From contig CAYFMI010000001.1 in the NCBI GenBank assembly GCA_964344175.1, forward strand, positions 1 to 64,000: DNA of 64,000 nucleotides, in the 5' to 3' direction. Positions 24,826 to 33,940 of this stretch are shown here, one piece after another. Position numbers and translations under genes: made by a program. This DNA is from NIOZ-UU35 sp964344175 (GTDB lineage: Bacteria; Chloroflexota; Anaerolineae; Anaerolineales; UBA11858). Each line of letters opens with the position of its first letter. Positions within the stretch are counted from its first letter, which is position 1. Below the pieces are notes generated by a model. That model saw only the letters and a list, made by a program, of their open reading frames with translations, was not told where the DNA came from and searched no databases.

Positions 24826-25593
24826 TTATATATAGAACTTCTCTTTATCCACATCTTCGCGCAAAATCTGTAGTTCTTCAGCGCTGGGCGGGGGATTTTC
24901 AGAAACTTCATCGGCCAGCAGCAACTCGAAGCCGGTATTATCGAGTACTTGCTCAACGCTCACTCCCGGCTGTGTGGCGAGCAGCATCATGCGTTTGTTT
25001 TCAGGGTGATAGCCCAGCAAAGCTAGATTAGTGACTGCCCGATAAGGGCCTGTATTGGGCGGCAGCCCGGTGGCCTGGCGCGCCCCTGGGCCGGTCAGAT
25101 AGCCGGGCGTAGTGATGAAATCGACCTTTTCGATAAAGCGGCGTTTATCGTGCCGCATGATGGCAATCGTCTGCCAGCAGTGTGAGCCGACATCATTGCC
25201 CCCGCCGCTACCCGGCAGACGCACTTTGGGTTTGTAGAAATCGCCGATCACGGTGCTGTTGAGATTGCCATAGGGGTCAATTTGCGCCCCGCCCAAAAAG
25301 CCATATTCAATGAAACCGCGCCCGGCAGCCTCGATAACATCAAGTATCCCTAGGGCCGACAAAGCACGATGAAAACTGCGCCGCCCGCCCACCGCTACGG
25401 GCAAATCATCCAAAATTGCGCCCATCCCGCCAAACTCAAAGATCGTGGTCAGGTTGGGGGCGTGCATCTTCTGCGCCAGCGACGCCGCCAGCATTGGAAT
25501 ACCCGTGCCAATAAAGGCAGTGCTGTTATCGGTCATCAGCCGCGAGGCCGTGCAAATCAGCATTTCATTGGGGTTATAGTTTTTTTCGGTCAT
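24826..25593 (-). CDS. CoA-transferase subunit B (glutaconate CoA-transferase / IpdB type)
   Basis: Beta subunit of a family I CoA-transferase, 255 residues, with FIGTGIPMLAASLAQKMHAPN, a FEFGGMGAILDD segment that probably holds the active-site region, and GNDVGSHCWQTIAIMRHDKRRFIEKVDFITTPGY. The last motif is also found in IpdB-type enzymes that act as ring-cleaving hydrolases in steroid degradation, so the real reaction is open. It starts 4 bases after the subunit A stop with GAGGG upstream, and the two form an alpha2beta2-type complex. Acyl-CoA synthetase and SRPBCC genes follow. Confidence 0.85.
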   Translation of the reverse strand: MTEKNYNPNEMLICTASRLMTDNSTAFIGTGIPMLAASLAQKMHAPNLTTIFEFGGMGAILDDLPVAVGGRRSFHRALSALGILDVIEAAGRGFIEYGFLGGAQIDPYGNLNSTVIGDFYKPKVRLPGSGGGNDVGSHCWQTIAIMRHDKRRFIEKVDFITTPGYLTGPGARQATGLPPNTGPYRAVTNLALLGYHPENKRMMLLATQPGVSVEQVLDNTGFELLLADEVSENPPPSAEELQILREDVDKEKFYI

Positions 25594-25597
25594 GATT

Positions 25598-26572
25598 TTA
25601 CCCTCGGTCTGGCACCATATTCTGCAGATGCTGGAGCCGCGCCTCGCCGATCAAAGCCAGGTATTCCTGATGATCGTCTACCCCGTAGATATATTGGTCT
25701 AAATAGGCCTGGGTTGCCTGCGGGGTTTTCGACACCTCCGCCCAGCGCTGAATGTGTGGTTCATCGCGCTCATAACGGTAACACATCTCACCGGGATGCG
25801 AGCCAAAAGGCGCGTGGACAACGGCATCCACCAGATAATAGGGAATGATAGTGCGGTCGGGCTGGCGGCGGATTTCTTCGGTGGGGATAATCTCTTCGGC
25901 ACTGATGATTAACGTCTTGGAGGCGCGCGATAACTCGTAGGCAAAACCGGTAATGCCATCAATCTGGCAGTTGCCGTATTTATCGGCACGATGAACGTGG
26001 ATGATGCCGACATCCAATATCAGCGCCGGGACCAGGGCAATGGGGTCGCCGGTATAGGGGCATTCCACCAGTTTGGCGGCACTGTACTTGAAGGTATCAG
26101 TCCCCAGCATGGAGCGCACCGGGACAAAAGGCACGCCCATCGCCGCAGCTTTGAAACGCCAGACCAGCGCCCCGTTGCTCCATTCGACAATTTTTTCCAA
26201 ACGCCCATTGTCAATCTCACGGCGGATGACGTGCGAAATGCCGTACAGTTCCAGGCCAATATAGGTGAAATCCATCTCTTTAACCAGCCCCGCTGCCAGC
26301 AAAATATCGGTCTCATAAACCCCCTGCCCCACCAGACGCAAATGCTTAATATCCTGGCGCACAATCTCATTGACAATCGACATCGGGCAGCGCACCGAGC
26401 CGTAGAGTTCGGTGCCGATATACGCTCCCTCGCCAATGAAGCGGCTCACGGCTTCGGCTTCGCTCATGCGCTTATCCACCAGGCTTTTGTTCTTCTGGCG
26501 GTTCCAAGCCCGAAAAGCGTTCATGTCCGGAGCCTGGAGTAAATCACCGAGGCCATCTTGCAGAATATCCAT
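25598..26572 (-). CDS. CoA-transferase subunit A (glutaconate CoA-transferase / IpdA type)
   Basis: Alpha subunit of the same CoA-transferase, 324 residues. Typical segments are KSLVDKRMSEAEAVSRFIGEGAYIGTELYG, a Gly-x-Gly entry loop, and SMLGTDTFKYSAAKLVECPYTGDPIALVPAL in the middle, and VDAVVHAPFGSHPGEM near 240. The AAGGAGG before the ATG is a near-perfect ribosome binding site. The pair may move CoA between short-chain acids or act on a cyclic acyl-CoA. GH36 lies upstream on the same strand, 31 bases away, so all may be one transcript despite the unrelated job. Confidence 0.85.
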   Translation of the reverse strand: MDILQDGLGDLLQAPDMNAFRAWNRQKNKSLVDKRMSEAEAVSRFIGEGAYIGTELYGSVRCPMSIVNEIVRQDIKHLRLVGQGVYETDILLAAGLVKEMDFTYIGLELYGISHVIRREIDNGRLEKIVEWSNGALVWRFKAAAMGVPFVPVRSMLGTDTFKYSAAKLVECPYTGDPIALVPALILDVGIIHVHRADKYGNCQIDGITGFAYELSRASKTLIISAEEIIPTEEIRRQPDRTIIPYYLVDAVVHAPFGSHPGEMCYRYERDEPHIQRWAEVSKTPQATQAYLDQYIYGVDDHQEYLALIGEARLQHLQNMVPDRG

Positions 26573-26603
26573 GGCATCACCTCCTTAAATCAAATGTAGA
26601 ACT

Positions 26604-29039
26604 TTACATCTGAATTTCAAGTTTTGCGGATGTGTGGAAATCAACCATCAGACGGATCACCTGTCCCGGGAGCGATGCCCAGTCAATGGGCTGGGCGTTC
26701 AGCTTCACCCGGCGCGGAGCTGCCGGTAAATAAAGATCCACCTGCCCTTGGGCGTGTCCCGGTCGGTGGAGTTCCAGTTCCAAAACGCTAAAGGCTTCGG
26801 AAACCTTTAGAGTTTGTTTTTTGACTTCTAGTCCCTGTGAGATGTGCAGATCACTGCCCAAATAAAGTGGCTCACCCGATGTTACCGGCCGCAGGGCAAG
26901 CAGCCTGGCCCCATGGGGCGCGATTCCTCTCACGGGCAGCACCCCACCTCGGGCCTCGTCCGTTACGCCGTCCCAAAACGAGCGCGTCCAGTACGGGGTT
27001 GACGGGTCCAGCCCAAACTTCTCAATGGCGATGTCTTCATGAAATTCTCGATCATCCCAATTAAAAATCGCCAGCAGATGCCAGGATCCGGTTTCATTCG
27101 TCAGATCCAAACGCAGCAAACGCGGCATGGGTTCATCGAACCAATCGGGGACATGGGGCCGCTGACCAATAAGCGGGAGCAATTGTTGAGCCATGCGCAG
27201 GCGGTCGGGCGGCACATTCGGCAGATCGTCAGAAAGCAACAGCGCCCCGCCGGTAAGAGCTATGGCCGTTGCCAGCGACTGCACTTCAGCCAGGGCGAGA
27301 TCGGAGTCGGGACGAATTAGCAAACAATCGGGGTCGTTGACCCACCAACGGCGGTGCAGCGCGGCGCGGGTGAGTGTATTTTGCAACGCGTTGCGCGTAG
27401 CAGGCATGCTGGGTTCATTCCGAAAAGTTGCCCGGTGCCCGGCAAATTCTGGCAGCCAGTGGGGGGCAACATCTGCCCCAACCCGCATGGCATCGAAAAT
27501 GCCCACCGAAGAACCCAACGGCACACCGCAGCCGAGTAGTTCTACATCTTTCCCCACCGCCTGACGCAGCGCTTCGAGGCCCATACGTAAAACCTGGGCA
27601 CGCGTTTTTGTGCGGTCGCGGTAACGCCCTTTGAGGGCCGCGGCGTAAAGGAAATCGAGTTTCAGGTAAGGGTAGCCCCACTCATGCGCCGCTGTGCGGG
27701 CAACGTCGCAAGCGTAAGCCAGGGCTTCAGGATGGGTGAGATCGAGGGCCTTGTTGAGGTTATTCCACACAAAACCGGCATTCACCGGCAATCCCCATTT
27801 GTTGCGCAGCAGCCAACCGCCATGACGGCGGGCCAGGTTGGCGCGTGAATGCACAATGAAAGGCGCCAACCACAGACCGGGCGTGAAACCCGCCTGACGG
27901 ATTTCGCCAGCCAGAGGCGCTACGCCATTGGGGAATTTTGAATCGTTTTCGAACCAGTCGCCAATTTGGGCCTGGAAGCCATCGTCGATTTGGATTAATT
28001 CAAGCGGGATCTTGCTTTGGGTCTGGCTGGCCGCCTGCAAGTTGGAGCGGATCTTCGCTTCAGAAATATCTTGGAAAAAATGATACCAACTGCACCATCC
28101 CGCCGAAACGTTGAAATCTGTAGGCTGAACGTCATTTTCCCGCGCGACGGCATCGAGATACGGCCCTAGCGGCTCGGACGCGTCGACATCCACGAACTGG
28201 ATGGCGGCCCAATCGGTGGCGAGGGTTGCGCCAGGGTCCAGGCGGGCATTGTCGCCATTGGCCCACATGCGCAAGGCCGGGTATAGCGGGTTGTCGATGC
28301 GCGCCAGCAATGAACCAAAATGCTGTTTTTGCGAAAGGAAACCGGCCAGAATTCCGCTGCGATGCTGGCGGTCGCCGAGGATGCCAAACATGTCACTGGC
28401 AAAGTGGCCCGTCTGAGTAGGGCGCGGCGTATCGGGGTTGTGCCACATTTGCGCCGCCAAAAATCCCAGCCGGGTTTTGCGATAGCGGTCGTCCGGCCCA
28501 TAACTACCGCTATGCGACCAGGATTGCCATCCGTGGGAGAAGAACGCTAACTCTCCGGGGTTTGGGTGCGGGCGGATAGCGCCGCGCCCCTCTGGGGGCA
28601 GGTTCATCTTGAGGATCACCGGCCCTGCCTGAGGGAGACGCCGCTTTATCGGGAAAAATCCCGCCGAGAGCATTTCGATATGCTGCAAATTCACTGGGTG
28701 CAATCCACGATGCTCGATTTCCAGTTTCCACAGTAAGAGAGGGTGTGCTTCCGGTAAGGCGAATGTCAGCGCGTAAAAGAGCTGGTTTTTATCGGGGCCA
28801 ACGCGCAATCTCAATTGCTCTGTGCTGCCATGCGCAGCATGGTTCACGGTGTCGCGATCAATTTCGAATTTAGGCCACTGCCCCAACGCACGGAATTTTT
28901 TGCGCCCTCGACGATAGTGAACATACTGAGTAATGCCCTCCAGGGAGGGCGCATCTGCCCGCGTGCCAAAGAGACTCCAGGTGGCGCGGGCAGGATCAAC
29001 GACAAATTGAAGCTGTCGATTTTGAAGTGTGTGCGACAT
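26604..29039 (-). CDS. Alpha-galactosidase, glycoside hydrolase family 36
   Basis: Retaining glycosidase that removes alpha-linked galactose from raffinose-type sugars or galactomannan. The protein has 811 residues, the usual GH36 size. N-terminal beta-supersandwich (about 1-300), then the TIM barrel from NVSAGWCSWYHFFQDIS. The nucleophile is the Asp in YLKLDFLYAA (about 455) and the acid/base the Asp in MRVGADVAPHW (about 521). A C-terminal beta-sandwich ends the protein. No signal peptide is seen, so it probably acts on imported oligosaccharides. The ATG touches the upstream gene's stop codon, suggesting translational coupling. Raffinose synthase-like activities occur in the same clan and cannot be excluded. 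Confidence 0.88.
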   Translation of the reverse strand: MSHTLQNRQLQFVVDPARATWSLFGTRADAPSLEGITQYVHYRRGRKKFRALGQWPKFEIDRDTVNHAAHGSTEQLRLRVGPDKNQLFYALTFALPEAHPLLLWKLEIEHRGLHPVNLQHIEMLSAGFFPIKRRLPQAGPVILKMNLPPEGRGAIRPHPNPGELAFFSHGWQSWSHSGSYGPDDRYRKTRLGFLAAQMWHNPDTPRPTQTGHFASDMFGILGDRQHRSGILAGFLSQKQHFGSLLARIDNPLYPALRMWANGDNARLDPGATLATDWAAIQFVDVDASEPLGPYLDAVARENDVQPTDFNVSAGWCSWYHFFQDISEAKIRSNLQAASQTQSKIPLELIQIDDGFQAQIGDWFENDSKFPNGVAPLAGEIRQAGFTPGLWLAPFIVHSRANLARRHGGWLLRNKWGLPVNAGFVWNNLNKALDLTHPEALAYACDVARTAAHEWGYPYLKLDFLYAAALKGRYRDRTKTRAQVLRMGLEALRQAVGKDVELLGCGVPLGSSVGIFDAMRVGADVAPHWLPEFAGHRATFRNEPSMPATRNALQNTLTRAALHRRWWVNDPDCLLIRPDSDLALAEVQSLATAIALTGGALLLSDDLPNVPPDRLRMAQQLLPLIGQRPHVPDWFDEPMPRLLRLDLTNETGSWHLLAIFNWDDREFHEDIAIEKFGLDPSTPYWTRSFWDGVTDEARGGVLPVRGIAPHGARLLALRPVTSGEPLYLGSDLHISQGLEVKKQTLKVSEAFSVLELELHRPGHAQGQVDLYLPAAPRRVKLNAQPIDWASLPGQVIRLMVDFHTSAKLEIQM

Positions 29040-30302
29040 TTAGCGATGCAAATTGGCTGCCGCGATGAAAGACAAACCTCGCTCGGTGAGCGCCCAGGCC
29101 GAGGCATTCAGGGCGTCGAATTTATCGAGGAAGTTGAGCTGCATGGCGTCCCAATCGCCGCTCTCGATCACTTCGCTCTTGTCGCGGAAATAGTCGAGAA
29201 TATCGGAGGGATGGGCGCGAGTAGCGTCGATTTCAGGATCGCCGCCCTCGTGCTTGGCCGAAATGTTAGCGACATGGTCGGCGATTTCGACCAATTCGGC
29301 GCGGCGGTTATACGGCTGACGCACGATGCTCTTATAGGTCTCGGTGATATGATGCTCAAAACGGACGACATCTTCGAAACCCCAATCTGCCCGGAATTGT
29401 GCGGTGATCTCCATTGTTTCGTTGTTGATCGAGTTAGACCAGTTGAACCCGATTAACGGTGAGGTGCCATCCTCACGGGCAAAGAGCTTCGCCCCTAGGA
29501 GAGTCCACAACCCGGCGTAGGGATTATCATTGCCCATAAAAACCGAGATCTTAAACTCGATATCTACACCCAGACGATAGAGCATATAGCCGAGAAAAAC
29601 CGTTCCAGGGTTAATATTAAGTACCTGATAAACGCCGTAATTGGTGTAATAGTATAAGAACTCATCGAGCCATTTCAGGGCGTACTCATTGGGCTGCCCT
29701 ACACCGCCAAAATAACCGGTGATCGTCTCTGGGCCGCCCAGGTGAACATTGGAACCATCGGTGCCTTTGGTATCCAGGGTTTCCACGTAGGAGGCTCCAA
29801 CGATCTGCATCGCCGCGGCGACGGCAGCCAGGTCGCCGTCTTCTTCCTGCTCTTTCATCTTACGCACACGGATAAATCGACTCGGCATTAACTGCCCCTG
29901 ATCAATAGCACGCTCGGCAACCGCGCGTATCCAGGGGAAATACTGCAATGCGCTGATCTCCAACGTTACCGCAAAATCATCGGCAAAGGATATCGTCGCG
30001 GCTTTGTCCCCCAGCACTTTACGGCGGTAGTCGGCCACGCTGATAAACGCTCCTGCGTCGCGTTGGGCGATCAGCCATTCCAAATCTGTGAGATACTCTG
30101 GTTTGGTTTCTTTGACCTTCGCCAATAATGCCTCTAGCTGGCGGGCTTCACGCGCTTTTGCGTTGATCTCTTCAGGAGTGCCATACTTGGCAACAACAGC
30201 CAAAAAATCACTGACCACCCGCATATCCGGATTCAGCAAAACCCGATTGATTTCGTCGATACGATGACTAGGAATAGCTAAGCGCTGGCGTAGATCAGAC
30301 AT
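29040..30302 (-). CDS. Uncharacterised 420-residue protein
   Basis: I do not recognise this family. The protein begins MSDLRQRLAIPSHRIDEINRVL, with GAGGAGAG well placed before the ATG at 30302; an earlier start adds nine residues without a site. The first 130 residues are helical and charged. The rest looks like an alpha/beta barrel: SYVETLDTKGTDGSNVHLGG, VYQVLNINPGTVFLGYMLYR, FKISVFMGNDNPYAGLWTLLG and GFNWSNSINNETMEITAQFR. The Gly/Asn-rich strand ends and a late His-His pair (VRFEHHITETYK) suggest an enzyme. No membrane segment. It is coupled to the GH36 gene and divergent from folD. A barrel-type C1 or sugar enzyme is possible but not supported by any motif I know. Confidence 0.6.
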   Translation of the reverse strand: MSDLRQRLAIPSHRIDEINRVLLNPDMRVVSDFLAVVAKYGTPEEINAKAREARQLEALLAKVKETKPEYLTDLEWLIAQRDAGAFISVADYRRKVLGDKAATISFADDFAVTLEISALQYFPWIRAVAERAIDQGQLMPSRFIRVRKMKEQEEDGDLAAVAAAMQIVGASYVETLDTKGTDGSNVHLGGPETITGYFGGVGQPNEYALKWLDEFLYYYTNYGVYQVLNINPGTVFLGYMLYRLGVDIEFKISVFMGNDNPYAGLWTLLGAKLFAREDGTSPLIGFNWSNSINNETMEITAQFRADWGFEDVVRFEHHITETYKSIVRQPYNRRAELVEIADHVANISAKHEGGDPEIDATRAHPSDILDYFRDKSEVIESGDWDAMQLNFLDKFDALNASAWALTERGLSFIAAANLHR

Positions 30303-30426
30303 GAATTCTCTCCTCGATTTTAGAATCAAATTAGTAGTATCAAGACGTGTACAGTTCGATGAAAATTATTCCGAAAATAAGCGTATGCGTCATTCGTAAG
30401 CCATTGAACATGGCGTCAAGAAATGA

Positions 30427-30457
30427 AAACCGCCAGGAAAAATCATCCTGACGGTTT
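30427..30457 (-). terminator. Hairpin with T-run on the minus strand
   Basis: AAACCGCCAGGA (30427-30438) pairs with TCCTGACGGTTT (30446-30457) with one mismatch. On the minus strand it is followed by TTTT, so it could act as an attenuator in the leader of the 420-residue protein gene. Confidence 0.4.
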
Positions 30458-30730
30458 GTGTACCAAAGAAGACCATGTAGATTCCAAACATCAACCACAT
30501 CCTGGCAAATGTTTTAGATGCAGTGAATATGCCAAAGTGGATAACAAGCGTAGATGTCATATCATCACGACAGTAGTTTATGCATGTTGAGACAGTTTTT
30601 CAGGAAATCTACATCATTGATGCAAGAGTATTTTACGTGAAAGCGAGAGGGAATGCAATGTGTCATTCGTAAGAGGCCTCTGATATATTAGAGATATACG
30701 GAACGCGAGGAATGTCGTGACAAAAATAAC

Positions 30731-30759
30731 TTGTCCTCGTTGCCTTTTTTCGTCATAAT
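30731..30759 (+). promoter_or_regulatory. Candidate folD promoter
   Basis: TTGTCC (30731-30736) and CATAAT (30754-30759) are spaced by 17 bases. The predicted start near 30766 would leave a leader of about 128 bases before folD. Confidence 0.45.
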
Positions 30760-30821
30760 TTGGTGTGGTGGTAATGGGCCACTATTGTTATCCAGTGTAT
30801 TTCTGATCAATTTGTGATCTT

Positions 30822-30855
30822 CTTGCACGTACACACCTCCGTGTGCGTTTGCAAG
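30822..30855 (+). promoter_or_regulatory. Hairpin in the folD leader
   Basis: CTTGCA at 30822-30827 pairs with TGCAAG at 30850-30855, and the inner ACACAC with GTGTG, closing on a CTCC loop. It ends 40 bases before the folD ATG. It has no T-run, so it is more likely a regulatory or stabilising structure than a terminator. Confidence 0.5.
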
Positions 30856-30894
30856 TAAAGGAGTTTTCTAATCTCAGCATAACAGGAGTAGAAT

Positions 30895-31785
30895 ATGACA
30901 GCAAAACTCATCGATGGTAAAGCAATTGCCAAGAAAGTACGCGAACAGGCTGCGGTTGACGTAGCCGATATGGTTGCAAAAGGATACCAGCGCCCGGGGT
31001 TGGTCACTGTGCTTGTTGGGGCAGATCCTGCCTCTGAGGTGTATGTCGGCATGAAGCAACGCATGTGTGAGAAACTGGGCATGGCATCCTTCAGCCATAC
31101 CCTGCCCGCCGATTCTACGCAAGAAGAAGTGGAGGCCCTGGTTCAGCAGCTCAATGAAGACCCCAAGATAAACGGCATTTTGGTGCAGCTACCGCTCCCC
31201 GGCCACCTGGACGACGAAGCCGTGCTGAAGGCCATCAGCCCGGAGAAAGATGTAGACGGCTTCCACCCCCTCAATATGGGCCGCCTAGCGCAGAAGGGCC
31301 GAGAGCCGCTCTTCGTGCCCTGCACCCCCGATGGCTGCATCTATCTCCTTGATGAAGTCGGTATCGAAATGGAAGGCGCCAACGCCGTTGTGTTGGGGCG
31401 CTCTAACATTGTGGGGATGCCTGCGGCATTGCTGTTGGTCAAGCGCAATGCCACTGTGACCATCTGCCACTCTCGCACCAAGAATCTGGCCGATGTTTGC
31501 CGTCAGGCCGACATTCTCATTGCTGCGGTGGGGCGCGTTGAGATGGTCAAGAAAGACTGGGTCAAGCCCGGTGCAGCCGTGATTGATGTTGGCACACACC
31601 GCATCGACGATGACACCAAAGAGAAAGGCTATTACCTGACCGGTGATGTGGCCTTCGAAGAAGTCAGCGAAGTGGCCGGCTGGATTTCCCCCTCCCCCGG
31701 CGGCGTTGGCCCGATGACCATCGCCATGCTGATGCGCAACACCGTACGCGCCGCACAAATTGCCCACGGATTAATAGAAGTCTAG
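30895..31785 (+). CDS. folD: Bifunctional methylenetetrahydrofolate dehydrogenase / methenyltetrahydrofolate cyclohydrolase
   Basis: Interconverts 5,10-methylene-, 5,10-methenyl- and 10-formyl-tetrahydrofolate in one-carbon metabolism and the methyl branch of the Wood-Ljungdahl pathway. The protein has 296 residues. Both family signatures are visible: the first around VYVGMKQRMCEKLGM with the Tyr and Lys of the active site, and GILVQLPLPGHLDDEAVL (about 95-112), then PCTPDGCIYLL and the dinucleotide-binding VVLGRSNIVGMPAALLL (about 166-182). CAGGAG precedes the ATG. It is followed by fhs, the next enzyme in the path, with a structured gap. Confidence 0.97.
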   Translation: MTAKLIDGKAIAKKVREQAAVDVADMVAKGYQRPGLVTVLVGADPASEVYVGMKQRMCEKLGMASFSHTLPADSTQEEVEALVQQLNEDPKINGILVQLPLPGHLDDEAVLKAISPEKDVDGFHPLNMGRLAQKGREPLFVPCTPDGCIYLLDEVGIEMEGANAVVLGRSNIVGMPAALLLVKRNATVTICHSRTKNLADVCRQADILIAAVGRVEMVKKDWVKPGAAVIDVGTHRIDDDTKEKGYYLTGDVAFEEVSEVAGWISPSPGGVGPMTIAMLMRNTVRAAQIAHGLIEV

Positions 31786-31795
31786 TTTTACTTGA

Positions 31796-31875
31796 ACCGC
31801 AACAGGCAACTGTGATCTCCTTCATCTACTCAAGGCTGATTGCGCCCTTGACTGTTATCACAGTTGCTTTGCGGT
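31796..31875 (+). promoter_or_regulatory. Long structured leader of fhs
   Basis: ACCGCAACAGGCAACTGTGAT (31796-31816) pairs with the arm 31857-31875, whose complement reads ACCGCAAAGCAACTGTGAT: 18 of 19 pairs with a small bulge. Between the arms a second stem forms (TCAAGG with CCTTGA, about 31830-31852). The structure starts 11 bases after the folD stop and ends 29 bases before the fhs ATG. It does not match the tetrahydrofolate or ZTP riboswitch consensus as I know them. Confidence 0.6.
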
Positions 31876-31904
31876 GAAATTTTATATACGAAAGGAATCT
31901 CCCC

Positions 31905-33833
31905 ATGTCCAAATATAGAAACGCCAAGATCGATTTCACACCCATTCCGCTCGAACTGCTCGACCCTGTCCCCTCGGACATCGATATTGCTCAGGCCCAG
32001 CAGGGTCTCCTAAAAACCGTTACGACCATTGCCGAAGAGGTTGGCATCCTGCCCGAAGAACTCGAAATGTACGGCAATTACAAAGCCAAAGTCCGCCTGG
32101 AGATTCTCGACCGCCTCAAGGATGTCCCCGATGGAAAATACATCGACGTGACCGCGATCACCCCCACTCCTTTGGGTGAGGGCAAGAGTACTACGATGGT
32201 CGGTTTGAGCGAGGCGCTGGGCGCGCATCTCGGCAAGAACGTCTTCACCTGCATCCGTCAGCCATCCCAGGGGCCAACCTTCGGGATCAAAGGCGGCGCG
32301 GCCGGTGGCGGTTACAGCCAGGTTGTCCCCATGGAAGACTTCAACCTGCACCTGACCGGTGACATCCATGCTATTACAGCGGCCAATAACTTGTTAGCTG
32401 CGGCTATTGATACCCGTATGTATCATGAATCCCGCCAGAGCGACGAAGCCCTCTTCCGCCGCCTGTGCCCCCCTGCCAAAGATGGCAGCCGCAAATTTGC
32501 TTTACCGATGCTCAAACGCCTCAAGAAACTCGGCATTGATAAAACCGATCCCAACGACCTGACCGAGGAAGAAATTTCTCGCTTCGCGCGACTCGACATT
32601 GACCCCGAAACCCTGACCTGGCGCCGCGTTGTCGACATCAACGACCGCATGCTGCGCGGCATCACCATTGGACGCGGCCCCAAAGAGATCGACGCCGAGC
32701 GCGAAACCGGTTTCGACATCACCGTCGCCAGCGAGATCATGGCTATTTTGGCCCTGACCACCGATCTTGCTGACATGCGCAAGAAATTTGGCGATATCGT
32801 CGTTGCCACCAGCAAATCGGGCGAAGCTGTTACCGCCGAAGACATTGGCTGCGCCGGCGCGATGACCGTCTTGATGAAAGACGCCATCATGCCCACCCTG
32901 ATGCAGACCCTTGAAGGTACGCCTGCTTTTGTGCACGCCGGGCCATTTGCTAACATCGCCCACGGCAACAGCTCCATCGTCTCAGACAAAATCGCCCTCA
33001 AGCTGGGCGATTACGTGGTGACCGAATCGGGCTTCGGCGCCGACATCGGCATGGAGAAATTCTTTAACATCAAATGCCGCTACTCCGGGCTGATCCCCAG
33101 TTGTGTGGTTCTAGTTGCTACAGTGCGCGCCCTCAAGATGCACGGTGGTGGCCCCAAAGTTGTTGCTGGTGCGCCTCTAGCCCCTGAATATGTTGAAGAA
33201 AATCTGGAACTACTCGAAGCTGGTATCCCCAACCTGGCCGCCCATATCGAAAACGCCAAGCGCTTCGGCATCCCCGTGGTTGTGGCCGTCAACAGCTTCA
33301 AAGACGACACCGAAGCCGAGGTCAACCTGGTGCGCGAAGCCGCCATCAAAGCTGGCGCGGAAGACGCCGTCGTCACCCGCCACTGGATGGAGGGCGGCAA
33401 AGGCGCCAAAGCCCTTGCCGAAGCCGTGGTTGCGGCCTGCGAAAAACCCAGCGACTTCTCCTTCCTCTACCCGCTTAAGGGCACCAGCATCAAGGACAAG
33501 ATCGAAACCATCTGTAGAGAGATCTACGGCGCTGATGGAGTCGAATACTCTGAAGAAGCCGAGAAAAAGATTGCCCTGTACACCAAGCTGGGCTTCGACG
33601 AACTGCCCATGTGCATGGCTAAGACCCACCTGAGCATCAGCCACGACCCGCTGCTCAAAGGCCGCCCAACTGGCTTCACCGTGCCAATCCGCGATATTCG
33701 CGCATCGGTGGGGGCCGGGTTCCTTTACCCACTCGTCGGGCAAATGTCCACCATGCCCGGGCTGCCCACCCGCCCCGTTTATTACGACGTCGATCTCGAC
33801 CTTGAGACCGGGCGCGTCACCGGCTTGTTCTAA
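31905..33833 (+). CDS. fhs: Formate--tetrahydrofolate ligase
   Basis: ATP-dependent enzyme that loads formate onto tetrahydrofolate, giving 10-formyl-THF. The protein has 642 residues, longer than the usual bacterial 555-560 and closer to the ligase domain of eukaryotic C1-THF synthases. The P-loop TPTPLGEGKSTT is at about 85-96, followed by CIRQPSQGPTFGIKGGAAGGGYSQV and HLTGDIHAITAANNLL. An insert of about 60 residues around 175-235 explains much of the extra length. AAAGGAATC precedes the ATG. With folD upstream and formate dehydrogenase downstream it links formate to the methyl branch. Confidence 0.97.
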   Translation: MSKYRNAKIDFTPIPLELLDPVPSDIDIAQAQQGLLKTVTTIAEEVGILPEELEMYGNYKAKVRLEILDRLKDVPDGKYIDVTAITPTPLGEGKSTTMVGLSEALGAHLGKNVFTCIRQPSQGPTFGIKGGAAGGGYSQVVPMEDFNLHLTGDIHAITAANNLLAAAIDTRMYHESRQSDEALFRRLCPPAKDGSRKFALPMLKRLKKLGIDKTDPNDLTEEEISRFARLDIDPETLTWRRVVDINDRMLRGITIGRGPKEIDAERETGFDITVASEIMAILALTTDLADMRKKFGDIVVATSKSGEAVTAEDIGCAGAMTVLMKDAIMPTLMQTLEGTPAFVHAGPFANIAHGNSSIVSDKIALKLGDYVVTESGFGADIGMEKFFNIKCRYSGLIPSCVVLVATVRALKMHGGGPKVVAGAPLAPEYVEENLELLEAGIPNLAAHIENAKRFGIPVVVAVNSFKDDTEAEVNLVREAAIKAGAEDAVVTRHWMEGGKGAKALAEAVVAACEKPSDFSFLYPLKGTSIKDKIETICREIYGADGVEYSEEAEKKIALYTKLGFDELPMCMAKTHLSISHDPLLKGRPTGFTVPIRDIRASVGAGFLYPLVGQMSTMPGLPTRPVYYDVDLDLETGRVTGLF

Positions 33834-33900
33834 CGGGTCTATTCGTCTGCTGTTCAAGTCTGTTTAACCAGACTAACCAGCCAACATATTAGGCGTATCC

Positions 33901-33940
33901 AGACCTCCGGAGTGCTGTGCAAAGACCCCGGAGGTCTTTG
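33901..33940 (+). terminator. Rho-independent terminator after fhs
   Basis: AGACCTCCGG (33901-33910) pairs with CCGGAGGTCT (33928-33937), followed by a short T-run. A near-copy of the stem ends the formate dehydrogenase cluster at 42723-42757. Confidence 0.7.

Larger units (their letters stand above)
30303..30894. other. 592-bp divergent intergenic region upstream of folD
   Basis: No gene is visible. It holds a minus-strand hairpin (30427-30457), a direct repeat GTCATTCGTAAG at 30389-30400 and 30662-30673, a plausible folD promoter (30731-30759) and a leader hairpin (30822-30855). It is the largest gene-free stretch in the window and is AT-rich compared with its neighbours, as expected for a regulatory region. 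Confidence 0.7.

Noticed and set aside
30822..31875. ZTP or tetrahydrofolate riboswitch before folD or fhs
   Set aside because: The gene context suits these classes, but I cannot find their conserved core sequences; kept only as unclassified structures.
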